The notes beneath the pieces are model-generated. The model ran no database searches. It was given only the letters and a program-made list of their open reading frames with translations, and was not told the origin of the DNA. 64,000 bases of DNA from SpSt-398 sp041752235 (GTDB lineage: Bacteria; Bacteroidota; Bacteroidia; Chitinophagales; Chitinophagaceae). This document shows, piece by piece, positions 27,084 through 35,766 of this stretch. Position numbers and translations under genes: made by a program. The stretch lies in contig JBGSHM010000023.1 of NCBI GenBank assembly GCA_041752235.1, positions 1-64,000 of the forward strand. Direction: 5' to 3'. The stretch's first letter is position 1. The number at the start of each line of letters is the position of its first letter.

Positions 27084-28457
27084 TCAGAAATAAAACCAAT
27101 AAAGCAACAGGTTGGGGAATATCCCAATGGCCAGGATAAGAAAGGCCAGGATACCCAATACCCAATGGAAGCCAGGGCCCGCTTCCAACACAACCCCCTC
27201 CCCTTCTTTAAAATACATGGCCTGAATCACCCGGAAATAATAATAAACAGAGATGACGGCCATGATCACCGCAAAGATCACCAGCCAGAGATAACCCCCG
27301 GCTTCAAGCGTGGCTTTGAGTAAATAAAATTTGGACAGAAACCCTGCCGTAAGCGGTATACCTGCCAACGATAGCAGAAAAACAGTAACGACGCCGGCAA
27401 GAAAAGGATGCTGTCGTGCCAAACCATTGAACCCTTCAAAAGTGTAATCCTTCATCTTTACCAATACGGCAAAGATTCCGATCGTTGCCAGACTATATGC
27501 CGCTGCATAAAGCAACAAGCCTTCGGTGGCCGTGGCATTGAGAGAGAAAATAGCCAGCATCATAAATCCTGCCTGGGCAATACTTGAGTATGCCAGCATG
27601 CGCTTTACACTCTGCTGAAAAACAGCCGTGATATTCCCAATAAAAAGCGTGAGGGCGGCAATGATCGCGGCCATCAGTCGCCAATGTTGGTGAATGGAAT
27701 CAAAAGCACCGGAGAACAAACGCATGAACCCGATAAAGGCAGCGGCTTTAACGATCGTTGCCATGAAAGAAGTAAATACCGTAGGTGCCCCGTCATATAC
27801 ATCGGGTGTCCAGAAATGGAAAGGCGCTGCAGACACTTTGAATGACATAGAGAACAGCAACAACATCAAACCCGTCAGGGCCAATGCCGAAGGTTTATCC
27901 GCGGATTTGATCAGTTGGTAAATGTCAAAGGTCCCCGAAGCGCCATACAGCAAAGTGATCCCCATCAGCATTAAGCCGGTAGAGAAAGCGCCCAACAATA
28001 AATATTTTAATGAGGCCTCATTGCTCTTGAGGTTTTTCTTATCACTGCCGGTAAGGATATAGAGGGGAATGGAAATGATCTCGATCCCCAGGAAAAGAAT
28101 CAGCAGGGATTGAAACGAAGAAACCAGGGCTATTCCGGATAAAATAAAAAAGATCAGAGAAAAATATTCGGCATAGTTCAAACCCACTTTTTCCATATCT
28201 CTGGCCGAAAGAAGAAAGAACAAAAAGGTGCAAGTAAAGGCGATGGTATTAAAGAAAAGTGAAAACCGATCCGCATGGATCATGTCATTTGCCGGAAAAG
28301 AGACAGTGAATACACCTGTCATTTCCAATACGTTCATGACCAGGACAAAAAGCATCCCCAAAATAGCCAGGTTTCGGATCAGCTTGGAAGAGCGGACCAG
28401 GAAACTGGCGAACATCATCACAACGCCCATGATCGCTGAAAATAAAATTGCATTCAT
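27084..28457 (-). CDS. nuoN: NADH-quinone oxidoreductase subunit N
   Basis: Complex I proton-pumping subunit of 457 residues with about 13-14 membrane helices and the antiporter-like core (LGIEIISIPLYILTG; SFKVSAAPFHFWTPDVYDGAP; QQSVKRMLAYSSIAQAGFM). It is the last gene of the nuoA-N operon, 42 bp after nuoM. The Lys and Glu residues that form the buried proton pathway are present in the named segments. Confidence 0.95.
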   Translation of the reverse strand: MNAILFSAIMGVVMMFASFLVRSSKLIRNLAILGMLFVLVMNVLEMTGVFTVSFPANDMIHADRFSLFFNTIAFTCTFLFFLLSARDMEKVGLNYAEYFSLIFFILSGIALVSSFQSLLILFLGIEIISIPLYILTGSDKKNLKSNEASLKYLLLGAFSTGLMLMGITLLYGASGTFDIYQLIKSADKPSALALTGLMLLLFSMSFKVSAAPFHFWTPDVYDGAPTVFTSFMATIVKAAAFIGFMRLFSGAFDSIHQHWRLMAAIIAALTLFIGNITAVFQQSVKRMLAYSSIAQAGFMMLAIFSLNATATEGLLLYAAAYSLATIGIFAVLVKMKDYTFEGFNGLARQHPFLAGVVTVFLLSLAGIPLTAGFLSKFYLLKATLEAGGYLWLVIFAVIMAVISVYYYFRVIQAMYFKEGEGVVLEAGPGFHWVLGILAFLILAIGIFPNLLLYWFYF

Positions 28458-28499
28458 ATCCTGTTATTTCCCTTAGCGGGTTGGTTTATTTTCCTGAAA

Positions 28500-30017
28500 T
28501 TATTTTTTGATCATTGTACTGATATCCGTTTCTTTCAACAGATCGAATACGGCCTGTTTTGCTTCCTCGATCATCGGTTGAGGATAAACACCCAGCACCA
28601 GGATCACCCCTACAATCACGATCAACGCGATCTTTTCATTCCACCGAATATCTTTTACCATACCGGTCCGCTCACCCACATTTCCATACAATACTTTCTG
28701 AATGGCCCGAAGTGTGTACACCGCCGAAAGAATGATACCAATACCCGCCAATACGGCAAACACCAGTGATAAGTGAGCGGCATTGACATGCCAGCGCCCT
28801 AATACTGTATAGTTACCGTCGTAGGCGGTGGAGGTGAACACGCCATTGAACATGAGGAACTCTCCAACAAACCCATTCGTAAGCGGCAAGGCAATATTGG
28901 CCAGGGCAACGATCACAAACAAAATGGCAAGGGCAGGTGCCTGTTGGGCAATGCCTCCCAGTTCGGACATCCGACGGGTGCCAAATTGTTGTTCGATCCA
29001 TTCCACTACGATCCAGAGACCGATGATATTGATGCCGTGATTGAACATTTGGATGACCACACCCTGAATACCGGTTTCATTGCCGGCAAAAAGAGCGAGT
29101 GACATCAACCCAATATGCGCGATCGAAGAATAAGCGATCAATCGTTTCAGGTCATCCTGCCGCATAGCGATCAGCGAAGCATAGATGATGCCGATCACCG
29201 AGAGGAAGGAAGCGGAAACAGCCCAGTTGTTTACACCAATGGGCAACAAGGGCAATAGCCAGCGGATCACTGCAAACAAACCCATCTTAACCATCAAACC
29301 ACTCAACACCATGGTGACGGCTGTTGGAGCCTGCTCATAGGTATCCGGTTGCCAGGTATGAAAGGGGAACACCGGCATTTTGATGGCAAAGGCGCCAAAG
29401 AAAAGCCAGAACAACCAACTTTGTGTTCCTCCACTTAAGGCCGCCTCGTAAAAGGAGGTCTGTGCAAAAGAGGAATCAGGAGTTTTGCTATAAACATAGA
29501 TGATGCCGACGAGCATTAACAGCGAACCGGCAAACGTATAAATAAAGAATTTGAAGGTGACAGGGATCCTTCTTTCCCCACCCCAGGTAGAGCAAAGAAA
29601 ATAGACAGGTACCAGCGCCAGCTCCCAAAAGAAATAAAACAGTAAGGCATCCGTTGCGAGAAAAACGCCCATCAATCCGGCTTGCGTCAACAAGAGCAGA
29701 CCAAAAAAACGATTGGGGTTTTTGTATTCATGTGTCCAGGTCGAAGCCAGGATCAGGGGATAAGCGGCCGCGGTCAACAAGGTCAGCAGGCGCGAGATAC
29801 CATCGGCTTGCAACGAAAATTTGGCGCCTAACATGGGAAGCCATTCGGCGGAAAAGGCCAGGCTGCCCGCATCGTTGGTCAATACCGCTGCCAATGCCAC
29901 ACCCAGCGTACCCAGGGAAGAAAGCATAGCCAATCCACGTGCGCCTTGCCCGTTCCGGAGGAAGAAAGCAAGGGTTCCGGCAACCAGTGGAACCAATATG
30001 AGGAGAAAAGCGATCAT
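28500..30017 (-). CDS. nuoM: NADH-quinone oxidoreductase subunit M
   Basis: The 505-residue antiporter-like membrane subunit of complex I has 14 or so helices. It shows the NuoM signatures FYFFWELALVPVYFLCSTWGG near 128 and KMPVFPFHTWQPDTYEQAPTA near 220, and MRQDDLKRLIAYSSIAHIG near 285. Glu and Lys residues in these segments are the conserved proton-translocation residues. It follows nuoL by 13 bp. Confidence 0.96.
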   Translation of the reverse strand: MIAFLLILVPLVAGTLAFFLRNGQGARGLAMLSSLGTLGVALAAVLTNDAGSLAFSAEWLPMLGAKFSLQADGISRLLTLLTAAAYPLILASTWTHEYKNPNRFFGLLLLTQAGLMGVFLATDALLFYFFWELALVPVYFLCSTWGGERRIPVTFKFFIYTFAGSLLMLVGIIYVYSKTPDSSFAQTSFYEAALSGGTQSWLFWLFFGAFAIKMPVFPFHTWQPDTYEQAPTAVTMVLSGLMVKMGLFAVIRWLLPLLPIGVNNWAVSASFLSVIGIIYASLIAMRQDDLKRLIAYSSIAHIGLMSLALFAGNETGIQGVVIQMFNHGINIIGLWIVVEWIEQQFGTRRMSELGGIAQQAPALAILFVIVALANIALPLTNGFVGEFLMFNGVFTSTAYDGNYTVLGRWHVNAAHLSLVFAVLAGIGIILSAVYTLRAIQKVLYGNVGERTGMVKDIRWNEKIALIVIVGVILVLGVYPQPMIEEAKQAVFDLLKETDISTMIKK

Positions 30018-30030
30018 ACGTTGTTAGCGC

Positions 30031-31935
30031 TTATTTTTTAATAAAAAATTGGTACACAAAAAACAGGAGGATACTCACGACCATCAACAAGACATAACTC
30101 CCCACCTGCCCGCTTTGCACCAATCGTATCTGACGGCTGAGGTATTGAACTCCCCGGCCAACATTATTCACAATGGCATCAATGCCGGTTCTTTCCATGC
30201 CTTCTTCCAGCCAATTCCCAAGGCTGGTGATCGGATGGACAATCACCTTGTCATACAGTTCATCCACATACCATTTATTGCCCAGGGTTTTACCCAGTGC
30301 TGTTTCTTTTTCTTCTTTGTATTTGCCATACCGGCTCCTGGCAAGTCCGATCATCAACAGCACAAGCGCGGTGGAAGTACCCATCAACATCCATTCGGTG
30401 CTATGGGAAACGGCATGACCTTCATGCATGGGTATCACGGTGGCCAGGAAATGGGTAATGCGATCGCCTCCTTTCATCATCATCTCAGGAATACCTACCC
30501 ATCCACCAACAATGGAAAGAATGGCAAGTACCACGAGTGGAATGGTCATGGCTGCAGGGCTTTCATGCAAATGGTGTTCTTGTTCATGCGTACCGCGGAA
30601 GGGGCCATGAAAAGTGGTGAAGAACAAACGGAACATATAAAAGGCAGTCAGCATGGCACCACCCAGCGCGAGATAATAAACTACCTGATGGAACATCCCT
30701 TCATGGGTAAAAGCGCTCAACAAAATGGCGTCTTTGGAAAAGAAACCTGAGAAAGGAGGAATTCCTGCAATGGCTATACAACCTATAAGGAACGTCCAAT
30801 ACGTGATCGGCATCTTTCCTTTTAATCCCCCCATACGGCGGATATCCTGTTCACCACCCATGGCGTGGATCACACTACCTGAGCCCAGGAAGAGCAGGGC
30901 TTTGAAGAAGGCATGTGTCATGACATGAAATACCGCTGCTACATAAGCGCCGGTACCGAGGGCGATGAACATATATCCCAATTGGCTGACGGTAGAATAA
31001 GCCAATACTTTTTTAATATCATTCTGGCGGAGCGCAATAGAGGCAGCCAATAAAGCGGTGGCTAAACCGATCACGGTGATCACAGTTTGTGTGACGGGCG
31101 AAGCGGTAAACAATACATTGCTTCGCGCGATCATATAGATACCCGCGGTTACCATCGTTGCGGCGTGGATAAGGGCCGATACCGGTGTAGGACCGGCCAT
31201 CGCGTCGGGCAACCAGGTATAGAGTGGTATCTGGGCGCTCTTACCGGTGGCACCTACAAACAACAATAAGGTAATGATGGTGATATCGGTTCCACTCAGG
31301 GTTTGCAGGGAGCTGAACACGTCGCTGTAGTTCACCGATCCCACTTTGGCAAATAACCAGAATACGGCCAGCAGGAAACCCAGGTCGCCGATCCGGTTCA
31401 TCACAAAGGCCTTACGGGCTGCATAGTTGTAATCGTTATTCTTAAACCAGAAACCGATCAGCAGATAGGAACAAAGCCCTACCCCTTCCCAACCGATGAA
31501 CATGACCACGAAGTTGGCCCCCATGACGAGCAGCAACATGGAGAAAACAAAGAGATTGAGATAGGCAAAATATCGGCCGTAGTGCTCGGTTGGCTCACTG
31601 TGCATGTAAGAAGCCGAATACACATGTATCAGAAAACCTACGCCTGTAATGATCAGGAGAAAAATAGAAGAGAGTGCATCCACCTGGAAATCGAAAGGGA
31701 TATGGATATTTCCTACCCGGATAAAATCAAAATAATGGACCACCCCTGAACCGGTTTGCCCTCCCCGTACATCCAGGAAAAGGATGAGGCTGAATACAAA
31801 GGAAGCCAGTATGACCCCGCTACCGATGGTGGCAATGACCGATTTGGACAACCATTTCCTACCCAACCCATTGATCAGGAAACCCAATAAGGGGAGTAAA
31901 GGAATAAGCCATGCAAACTGTAAAATATGTTCCAT
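30031..31935 (-). CDS. nuoL: NADH-quinone oxidoreductase subunit L
   Basis: The 634-residue subunit has the antiporter core (FIGWEGVGLCSYLLIGFWF; AQIPLYTWLPDAMAGPTPVSALIHAATMVTAG; QNDIKKVLAYSTVSQLGYM) and the long C-terminal lateral helix and final membrane anchor (about residues 545-634) that brace the membrane arm of complex I. It lies between nuoK and nuoM with gaps of 15 and 13 bp. Confidence 0.96.
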   Translation of the reverse strand: MEHILQFAWLIPLLPLLGFLINGLGRKWLSKSVIATIGSGVILASFVFSLILFLDVRGGQTGSGVVHYFDFIRVGNIHIPFDFQVDALSSIFLLIITGVGFLIHVYSASYMHSEPTEHYGRYFAYLNLFVFSMLLLVMGANFVVMFIGWEGVGLCSYLLIGFWFKNNDYNYAARKAFVMNRIGDLGFLLAVFWLFAKVGSVNYSDVFSSLQTLSGTDITIITLLLFVGATGKSAQIPLYTWLPDAMAGPTPVSALIHAATMVTAGIYMIARSNVLFTASPVTQTVITVIGLATALLAASIALRQNDIKKVLAYSTVSQLGYMFIALGTGAYVAAVFHVMTHAFFKALLFLGSGSVIHAMGGEQDIRRMGGLKGKMPITYWTFLIGCIAIAGIPPFSGFFSKDAILLSAFTHEGMFHQVVYYLALGGAMLTAFYMFRLFFTTFHGPFRGTHEQEHHLHESPAAMTIPLVVLAILSIVGGWVGIPEMMMKGGDRITHFLATVIPMHEGHAVSHSTEWMLMGTSTALVLLMIGLARSRYGKYKEEKETALGKTLGNKWYVDELYDKVIVHPITSLGNWLEEGMERTGIDAIVNNVGRGVQYLSRQIRLVQSGQVGSYVLLMVVSILLFFVYQFFIKK

Positions 31936-31950
31936 AAAATGATCCGGTCT

Positions 31951-32280
31951 TTAATTTTTCAGCCTGTTTAAAAAGTTGACATCCACGGAATGGATGTTCC
32001 GGTACATCATCACGATGATCGCCAATCCCACCGCCACTTCTGCCGCGGCCACCACCATGATAAAAAATACAAAGAGCTGCCCCTCTGTTCCGGCTGTTAC
32101 AGCCCCTGCGGCCGCTTTGAGGTGGTGCATTTTTGAAAAAGCTACCAGCAACAAATTGACCGCATTGAGCATAAGTTCGATACACATGAAGATGATGATG
32201 GCATTACGCCGCGTCAATACCCCGGTGATGCCAATGGCAAAAAGGGCAAGTGATAAGAATATGTAGTAATTGATCTCCAT
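31951..32280 (-). CDS. nuoK: NADH-quinone oxidoreductase subunit K
   Basis: A 109-residue protein with three membrane helices and the conserved glutamates in FMCIELMLNAVNLLLVAF and VVAAAEVAVGLAIIV. I start at ATG 32280 (MEINYYIF), which gives the family length and sits 4 bp after nuoJ. An upstream in-frame ATG at 32352 lies inside nuoJ and would add unrelated residues. Confidence 0.95.
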   Translation of the reverse strand: MEINYYIFLSLALFAIGITGVLTRRNAIIIFMCIELMLNAVNLLLVAFSKMHHLKAAAGAVTAGTEGQLFVFFIMVVAAAEVAVGLAIIVMMYRNIHSVDVNFLNRLKN

Positions 32281-32284
32281 TTGC

Positions 32285-32785
32285 TTAATCTTTTTTACCG
32301 ATGACGACAGCCCCAACCATGGCGCTGAGAAAAAGTATACTACTGACCTCAAAAGGTATTACGTATTCATTGAACAGGGCCTTGCCCAGGTTTTCGATCA
32401 ATCCGATATCACCATACCCGGTTTGGGCTTTATCCATTTTTATATCCGTGTCCTTTAGGGCAGCCACCAAAACAAGCAACAATGTACCACCGGCTACCGC
32501 ACCCGCCAGTTTCACCCACTTATTCTTGCGGGGCTCGGAGTCCTTTTTCAAATCCATTAACATCAGTACATAGAGAAACAGTACCATGATGGCTCCGGCA
32601 TAGACGATGATATTCACCACCGCCAGGAACTGGGCATTGAGCAATAAATAGTGTCCGGAAATGGAGAAAAATGTCATGATCAACCAGATCACACTATAGA
32701 TGGGGTTCTTCCGGGTGATCATCATCAACGCACTGAGCAAGGCCAGGGCGGTAAGAAACCAGAATAGTATTGTAGTTATGTTCAT
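32285..32785 (-). CDS. nuoJ: NADH-quinone oxidoreductase subunit J
   Basis: The 166-residue membrane subunit has five helices and the NuoJ pi-bulge region QFLAVVNIIVYAGAIMVLFLYVLM near residue 52, which takes part in coupling quinone reduction to proton pumping. A charged loop at about 80-90 and 115-135 separates the last helices. It precedes nuoK by 4 bp and follows a 45-bp spacer that holds a short palindromic repeat. Confidence 0.94.
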   Translation of the reverse strand: MNITTILFWFLTALALLSALMMITRKNPIYSVIWLIMTFFSISGHYLLLNAQFLAVVNIIVYAGAIMVLFLYVLMLMDLKKDSEPRKNKWVKLAGAVAGGTLLLVLVAALKDTDIKMDKAQTGYGDIGLIENLGKALFNEYVIPFEVSSILFLSAMVGAVVIGKKD

Positions 32786-32805
32786 GTTAGTTGGTGTTGG
32801 CTATT

Positions 32806-32836
32806 ACTAAAAGCGAATGGCTAAAAGCTTTTAGCT
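32806..32836. repeat. Short palindrome of the GGCTAAAAGC family
   Basis: GGCTAAAAGCTTTTAGC in the nuoI-nuoJ spacer is a near-perfect palindrome. It belongs to the same word family as the repeats at 33380-33506, 37143-37198, 39464-39505 and 49438-49488. Confidence 0.6.
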
Positions 32837-33376
32837 GACTGCCTGTCTTTCCCCTCTTGCTTTCGCAAAACCCTCCGGGTCATTTTTTGGATGGGGGATC
32901 AACAGATTATCTTTCCCATAAATAAATCCTTTTCTACCATAATTCGCCGGGGCAAAGGTCTGTGATAAATAGATCGCTTCCTTTGGACAAGCTTCTTCGC
33001 ACAACCCACAGAAAATACAGCGCAGCATATTGATCTCATATTTCGCTGCGTATTTCTCTTCGCGGTACAGGTTCTCTTCGCCTTTTTGTCTTTCGGCGGC
33101 TTCCATGGTAATCGCTTCTGCCGGGCAGGCCACGGCGCAAAGCCCACAGGCTGTACAGCGCTCCCTTCCTTCCTCATCCCGGTTAAGTATATGCAGCCCA
33201 CGAAATACCTGGCTGAAACTTCTCTTTTCCTCCGGATACCGGATCGTTGGTTTTCGCTTGAAGATATGGCTAAAGGTAACGGCCATTCCTTTGGCGATAT
33301 TCCAGACATAGAGCTTCTCCACCCAGGTCATGGGTTTGCGGTCTACGGGTTTTGCTCTGTTGGTTAACGCGTTCAT
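32831..33376 (-). CDS. nuoI: NADH-quinone oxidoreductase subunit I
   Basis: The 181-residue peripheral subunit carries two 4Fe-4S motifs, CTACGLCAVACP near residue 75 and CIFCGLCEEACP near 120, which bind clusters N6a and N6b on the electron path to quinone. The N-terminal amphipathic stretch (about 18-40) anchors it to the membrane arm. It is downstream of nuoH; the spacer of 124 bp contains a hairpin repeat. Confidence 0.96.
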   Translation of the reverse strand: MNALTNRAKPVDRKPMTWVEKLYVWNIAKGMAVTFSHIFKRKPTIRYPEEKRSFSQVFRGLHILNRDEEGRERCTACGLCAVACPAEAITMEAAERQKGEENLYREEKYAAKYEINMLRCIFCGLCEEACPKEAIYLSQTFAPANYGRKGFIYGKDNLLIPHPKNDPEGFAKARGERQAVS

Positions 33377-33379
33377 GCT

Positions 33380-33506
33380 TTTTAAGCTTTTAGCTATTAG
33401 CTTTTGGCTATTAGCTTATTCATAATACTCTGAGTTCTAATAATACCTGTTTATATAAATTCTAACTATTGGCTAAAAGCTACTAGCTATTAGCCAATAG
33501 CTAATT
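33380..33506. repeat. Inverted repeat of TTAGCTATTAGC words between nuoI and nuoH
   Basis: Iterated words such as TTAGCTATTAGC and TTTTGGCTATTAGC at 33385-33418 are mirrored by GGCTAAAAGC, CTAGCTATTAGCC words at 33466-33503. About 45 bp separate the arms. The structure lies inside the nuo operon, so it cannot be a strong terminator without splitting the operon; an RNA-processing or stability role is possible. Confidence 0.65.
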
Positions 33507-34550
33507 CCTCCACAATACCACTACTGCCGTGATCAGCATATTGATCAGGGCAAGAGGGATCAAACTCTTCCATCCCAGGTTCATTAACTGATCATACCGG
33601 AAACGGGGAATGGTCCACCGGATCCACATGAATATGAATACAAAGATCAGGGCCTTGGTCATCAATACCCCAAATCCGATCAATCCTACCCACCATTTGT
33701 CACCCCAGGCGGCTTCATTGACAAAGGGAATATCATATCCACCAAAATACAGGGTGGACATCATGACACCGCTCATGAACATATTGATGTATTCAGCAAA
33801 AAGATAGAATCCGAGTTTCATGGAGGAATACTCCTGGTGGTAACCAAAGTTCAATTCGTTTTCCGCTTCGGGGAGGTCGAAAGGTGTCCGGTTACATTCC
33901 GCGAGGGCGCATACAAAAAAGATAAAGAAGCCCAGGGGTTGATAAATGATATTCCAATTGAACAGGCCTTCGGCTTGTTGTCCAACGATCCCGCTTAAAC
34001 GCAAAGTACCTGTTAGCATCAACAGGGAGATAACAGATAACCCCATGGGTAATTCGTAGGAGATCATCTGTGAGGCACCACGAATACCCGCGAGCAAAGA
34101 GAATTTATTGTTGGAGGCCCACCCGCCGATCATGATGCCATAGACACCCATGCTGACTACGGCAAAGGAATACAACAAGGCCACGTTGATATCCGCGATC
34201 TGAAGCGCCACCTTACGGCCTGCAATATCAATGGTTGTCCCCCAGGGAATGACGGCACTGGTCATCAGGGCTGTAACCATGGCCAATCCTGGACCCAGCA
34301 CAAAAAGGAATTTAGCTGCCGAATTGGGGATGATCTCTTCCTTCATGAATAATTTCAGTCCATCGGCGAGGGGTTGAAACAAACCAAAAGGTCCGGCCCG
34401 GTTTGGTCCCAGCCTGTCCTGAATCACGGCCGCTACTTTACGTTCACCCCAGGTAGCATACATGGCTGTAACGAGGCACACGGTTACAATGAAAAGGATG
34501 AGTATCGCTTTTTCCAGTAACAATAACCACGGTATCGTCAGCAGGTCCAT
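33501..34550 (-). CDS. nuoH: NADH-quinone oxidoreductase subunit H
   Basis: The 349-residue membrane subunit forms the quinone-binding site where the arms of complex I meet. It has eight helices and the signatures ERKVAAVIQDRLGPNRAGPFG near 32 and ALAECNRTPFDLPEAENELNFGYHQEYSSMKLGF near 215. It overlaps the nuoG stop by one base (TGATG), implying translational coupling. Confidence 0.96.
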   Translation of the reverse strand: MDLLTIPWLLLLEKAILILFIVTVCLVTAMYATWGERKVAAVIQDRLGPNRAGPFGLFQPLADGLKLFMKEEIIPNSAAKFLFVLGPGLAMVTALMTSAVIPWGTTIDIAGRKVALQIADINVALLYSFAVVSMGVYGIMIGGWASNNKFSLLAGIRGASQMISYELPMGLSVISLLMLTGTLRLSGIVGQQAEGLFNWNIIYQPLGFFIFFVCALAECNRTPFDLPEAENELNFGYHQEYSSMKLGFYLFAEYINMFMSGVMMSTLYFGGYDIPFVNEAAWGDKWWVGLIGFGVLMTKALIFVFIFMWIRWTIPRFRYDQLMNLGWKSLIPLALINMLITAVVVLWRN

Positions 34551-35662
34551 CAGGCTTTATTTTTTCCTTTAGAAAATGTGGCTCCGGTGGCGGGGCCATT
34601 GATCTTACTCAGGTCCACCGAAGGATCATTCACCTCACTCACGTCATGAATATCCATCAATAATTTGGGGGCTCTTCCTCCCATCACTTTGGCTACCGTT
34701 TCTTCTGGTTTCACCAGGGTCTTGTATTTATTGGCTGAGATCACGGAGTGACGGCTGATATTTGCCGGCCCTTCGATCACCCAATCATTCAGGTCTTTTT
34801 TCTCAAAACGACATTCGTTACAGATCCAGCCGGTTTGTCCGGGTGTGGAATCTTCCACTTCTCCCCATTGATCCTTACGGGCAGTAACACGCAATACTTC
34901 TTCGCCACGTAACCACAGTTGTGTTTTGCCACAACATTTACTGCATTCGCGGTGGGCATTCACGGGTTTGGTGAACCATACCCTGTTTTTAAACCGGAAG
35001 GTCTTATCGGTCAGGGCACCAACAGGACAAACATCAATTACATTCCCGATAAAATCGTTGGTCAGTGCTTTTTCTATTTGTGTAGCGATCTGTGCATGGT
35101 CACCCCGGTCGAGGACACCATGTTCACGTTTGGCGGTCAGTTGATCAGCGACATACACACAACGATAGCAAAGGATACAGCGTGTCATGTGGAGCTGGAT
35201 ATAGGGACCGAGATCGTGTTTCTCAAAAGTGCGGCGGCCAAACTCATAGCGGGTACCTTCTTTACCGTGATCATAACCGAGGTCTTGCAAGTGACATTCT
35301 CCGGCCTGGTCACAGATCGGGCAATCGAGGGGATGATTCAGTAAAAGAAATTCAACCACCCCGGCACGCGCGTCCTGCACTCGTTCAGAAGTAATGTTTT
35401 TTATTTCCATCCCATCCATTACCGTGGTACGGCAACTGGCCATCAGTTTGGGCATGGGGCGCGGATCTTTCTCTGAGCCTTTGGATACTTCAACCAGACA
35501 GGTACGGCATTTTCCCCCGCTCCCTTTCAATTTGCTGTAAAAGCACATCGCGGGCGGGGTCACATCTCCACCGATCTTGCGGGCAGCCTCCAGGATCGTT
35601 GTCCCAGGCGCCACCTCAATGGAGATGTTGTCGATCGTTATTTTAAATAGTTGCTCGGACAT
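34550..35662 (-). CDS. nuoG: Short NADH-quinone oxidoreductase subunit G
   Basis: The 370-residue protein carries the N-terminal part of NuoG: a 2Fe-2S ferredoxin domain (Cys in PPAMCFYSK and KCRTC), the segment CPICDQAGECHLQD, and the 4Fe-4S motif RCILCYRCVY. It then has a partial molybdopterin-type iron-sulfur segment, ECSKCCGK near 238 and WICNECRF near 280. The large C-terminal molybdopterin-oxidoreductase domain of proteobacterial NuoG is missing; instead there is a short 75-residue tail. Short NuoG versions are, as I recall, common in Bacteroidota, so this is probably functional rather than truncated. Confidence 0.93.
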   Translation of the reverse strand: MSEQLFKITIDNISIEVAPGTTILEAARKIGGDVTPPAMCFYSKLKGSGGKCRTCLVEVSKGSEKDPRPMPKLMASCRTTVMDGMEIKNITSERVQDARAGVVEFLLLNHPLDCPICDQAGECHLQDLGYDHGKEGTRYEFGRRTFEKHDLGPYIQLHMTRCILCYRCVYVADQLTAKREHGVLDRGDHAQIATQIEKALTNDFIGNVIDVCPVGALTDKTFRFKNRVWFTKPVNAHRECSKCCGKTQLWLRGEEVLRVTARKDQWGEVEDSTPGQTGWICNECRFEKKDLNDWVIEGPANISRHSVISANKYKTLVKPEETVAKVMGGRAPKLLMDIHDVSEVNDPSVDLSKINGPATGATFSKGKNKA

Positions 35663-35695
35663 ATTTTTTTTATTTCTCGCAACGTTACATTACTA

Positions 35696-35766
35696 CATTA
35701 AAATTAATCAAGTGTCCATCTCATTGCGCAACCTTGCGTCATTGCGTCTTTGCGGTAAACTCTACT
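35696..35766. repeat. TTGCGTCTTTGCGG-type spacer repeat between nuoF and nuoG
   Basis: The spacer consists of degenerate words such as CATTGCGCAACC, TTGCGTCATTGCG and TCTTTGCGGT. A related but different version is present at 38142-38225 between nuoD and nuoE. No clear mirrored arm is visible, unlike the other spacer repeats. Confidence 0.5.

Noticed and set aside
34550..35662. NuoG as a truncated pseudogene
   Set aside because: Its stop overlaps the nuoH start in a normal coupling arrangement and short NuoG occurs in this phylum, so it is probably intact.
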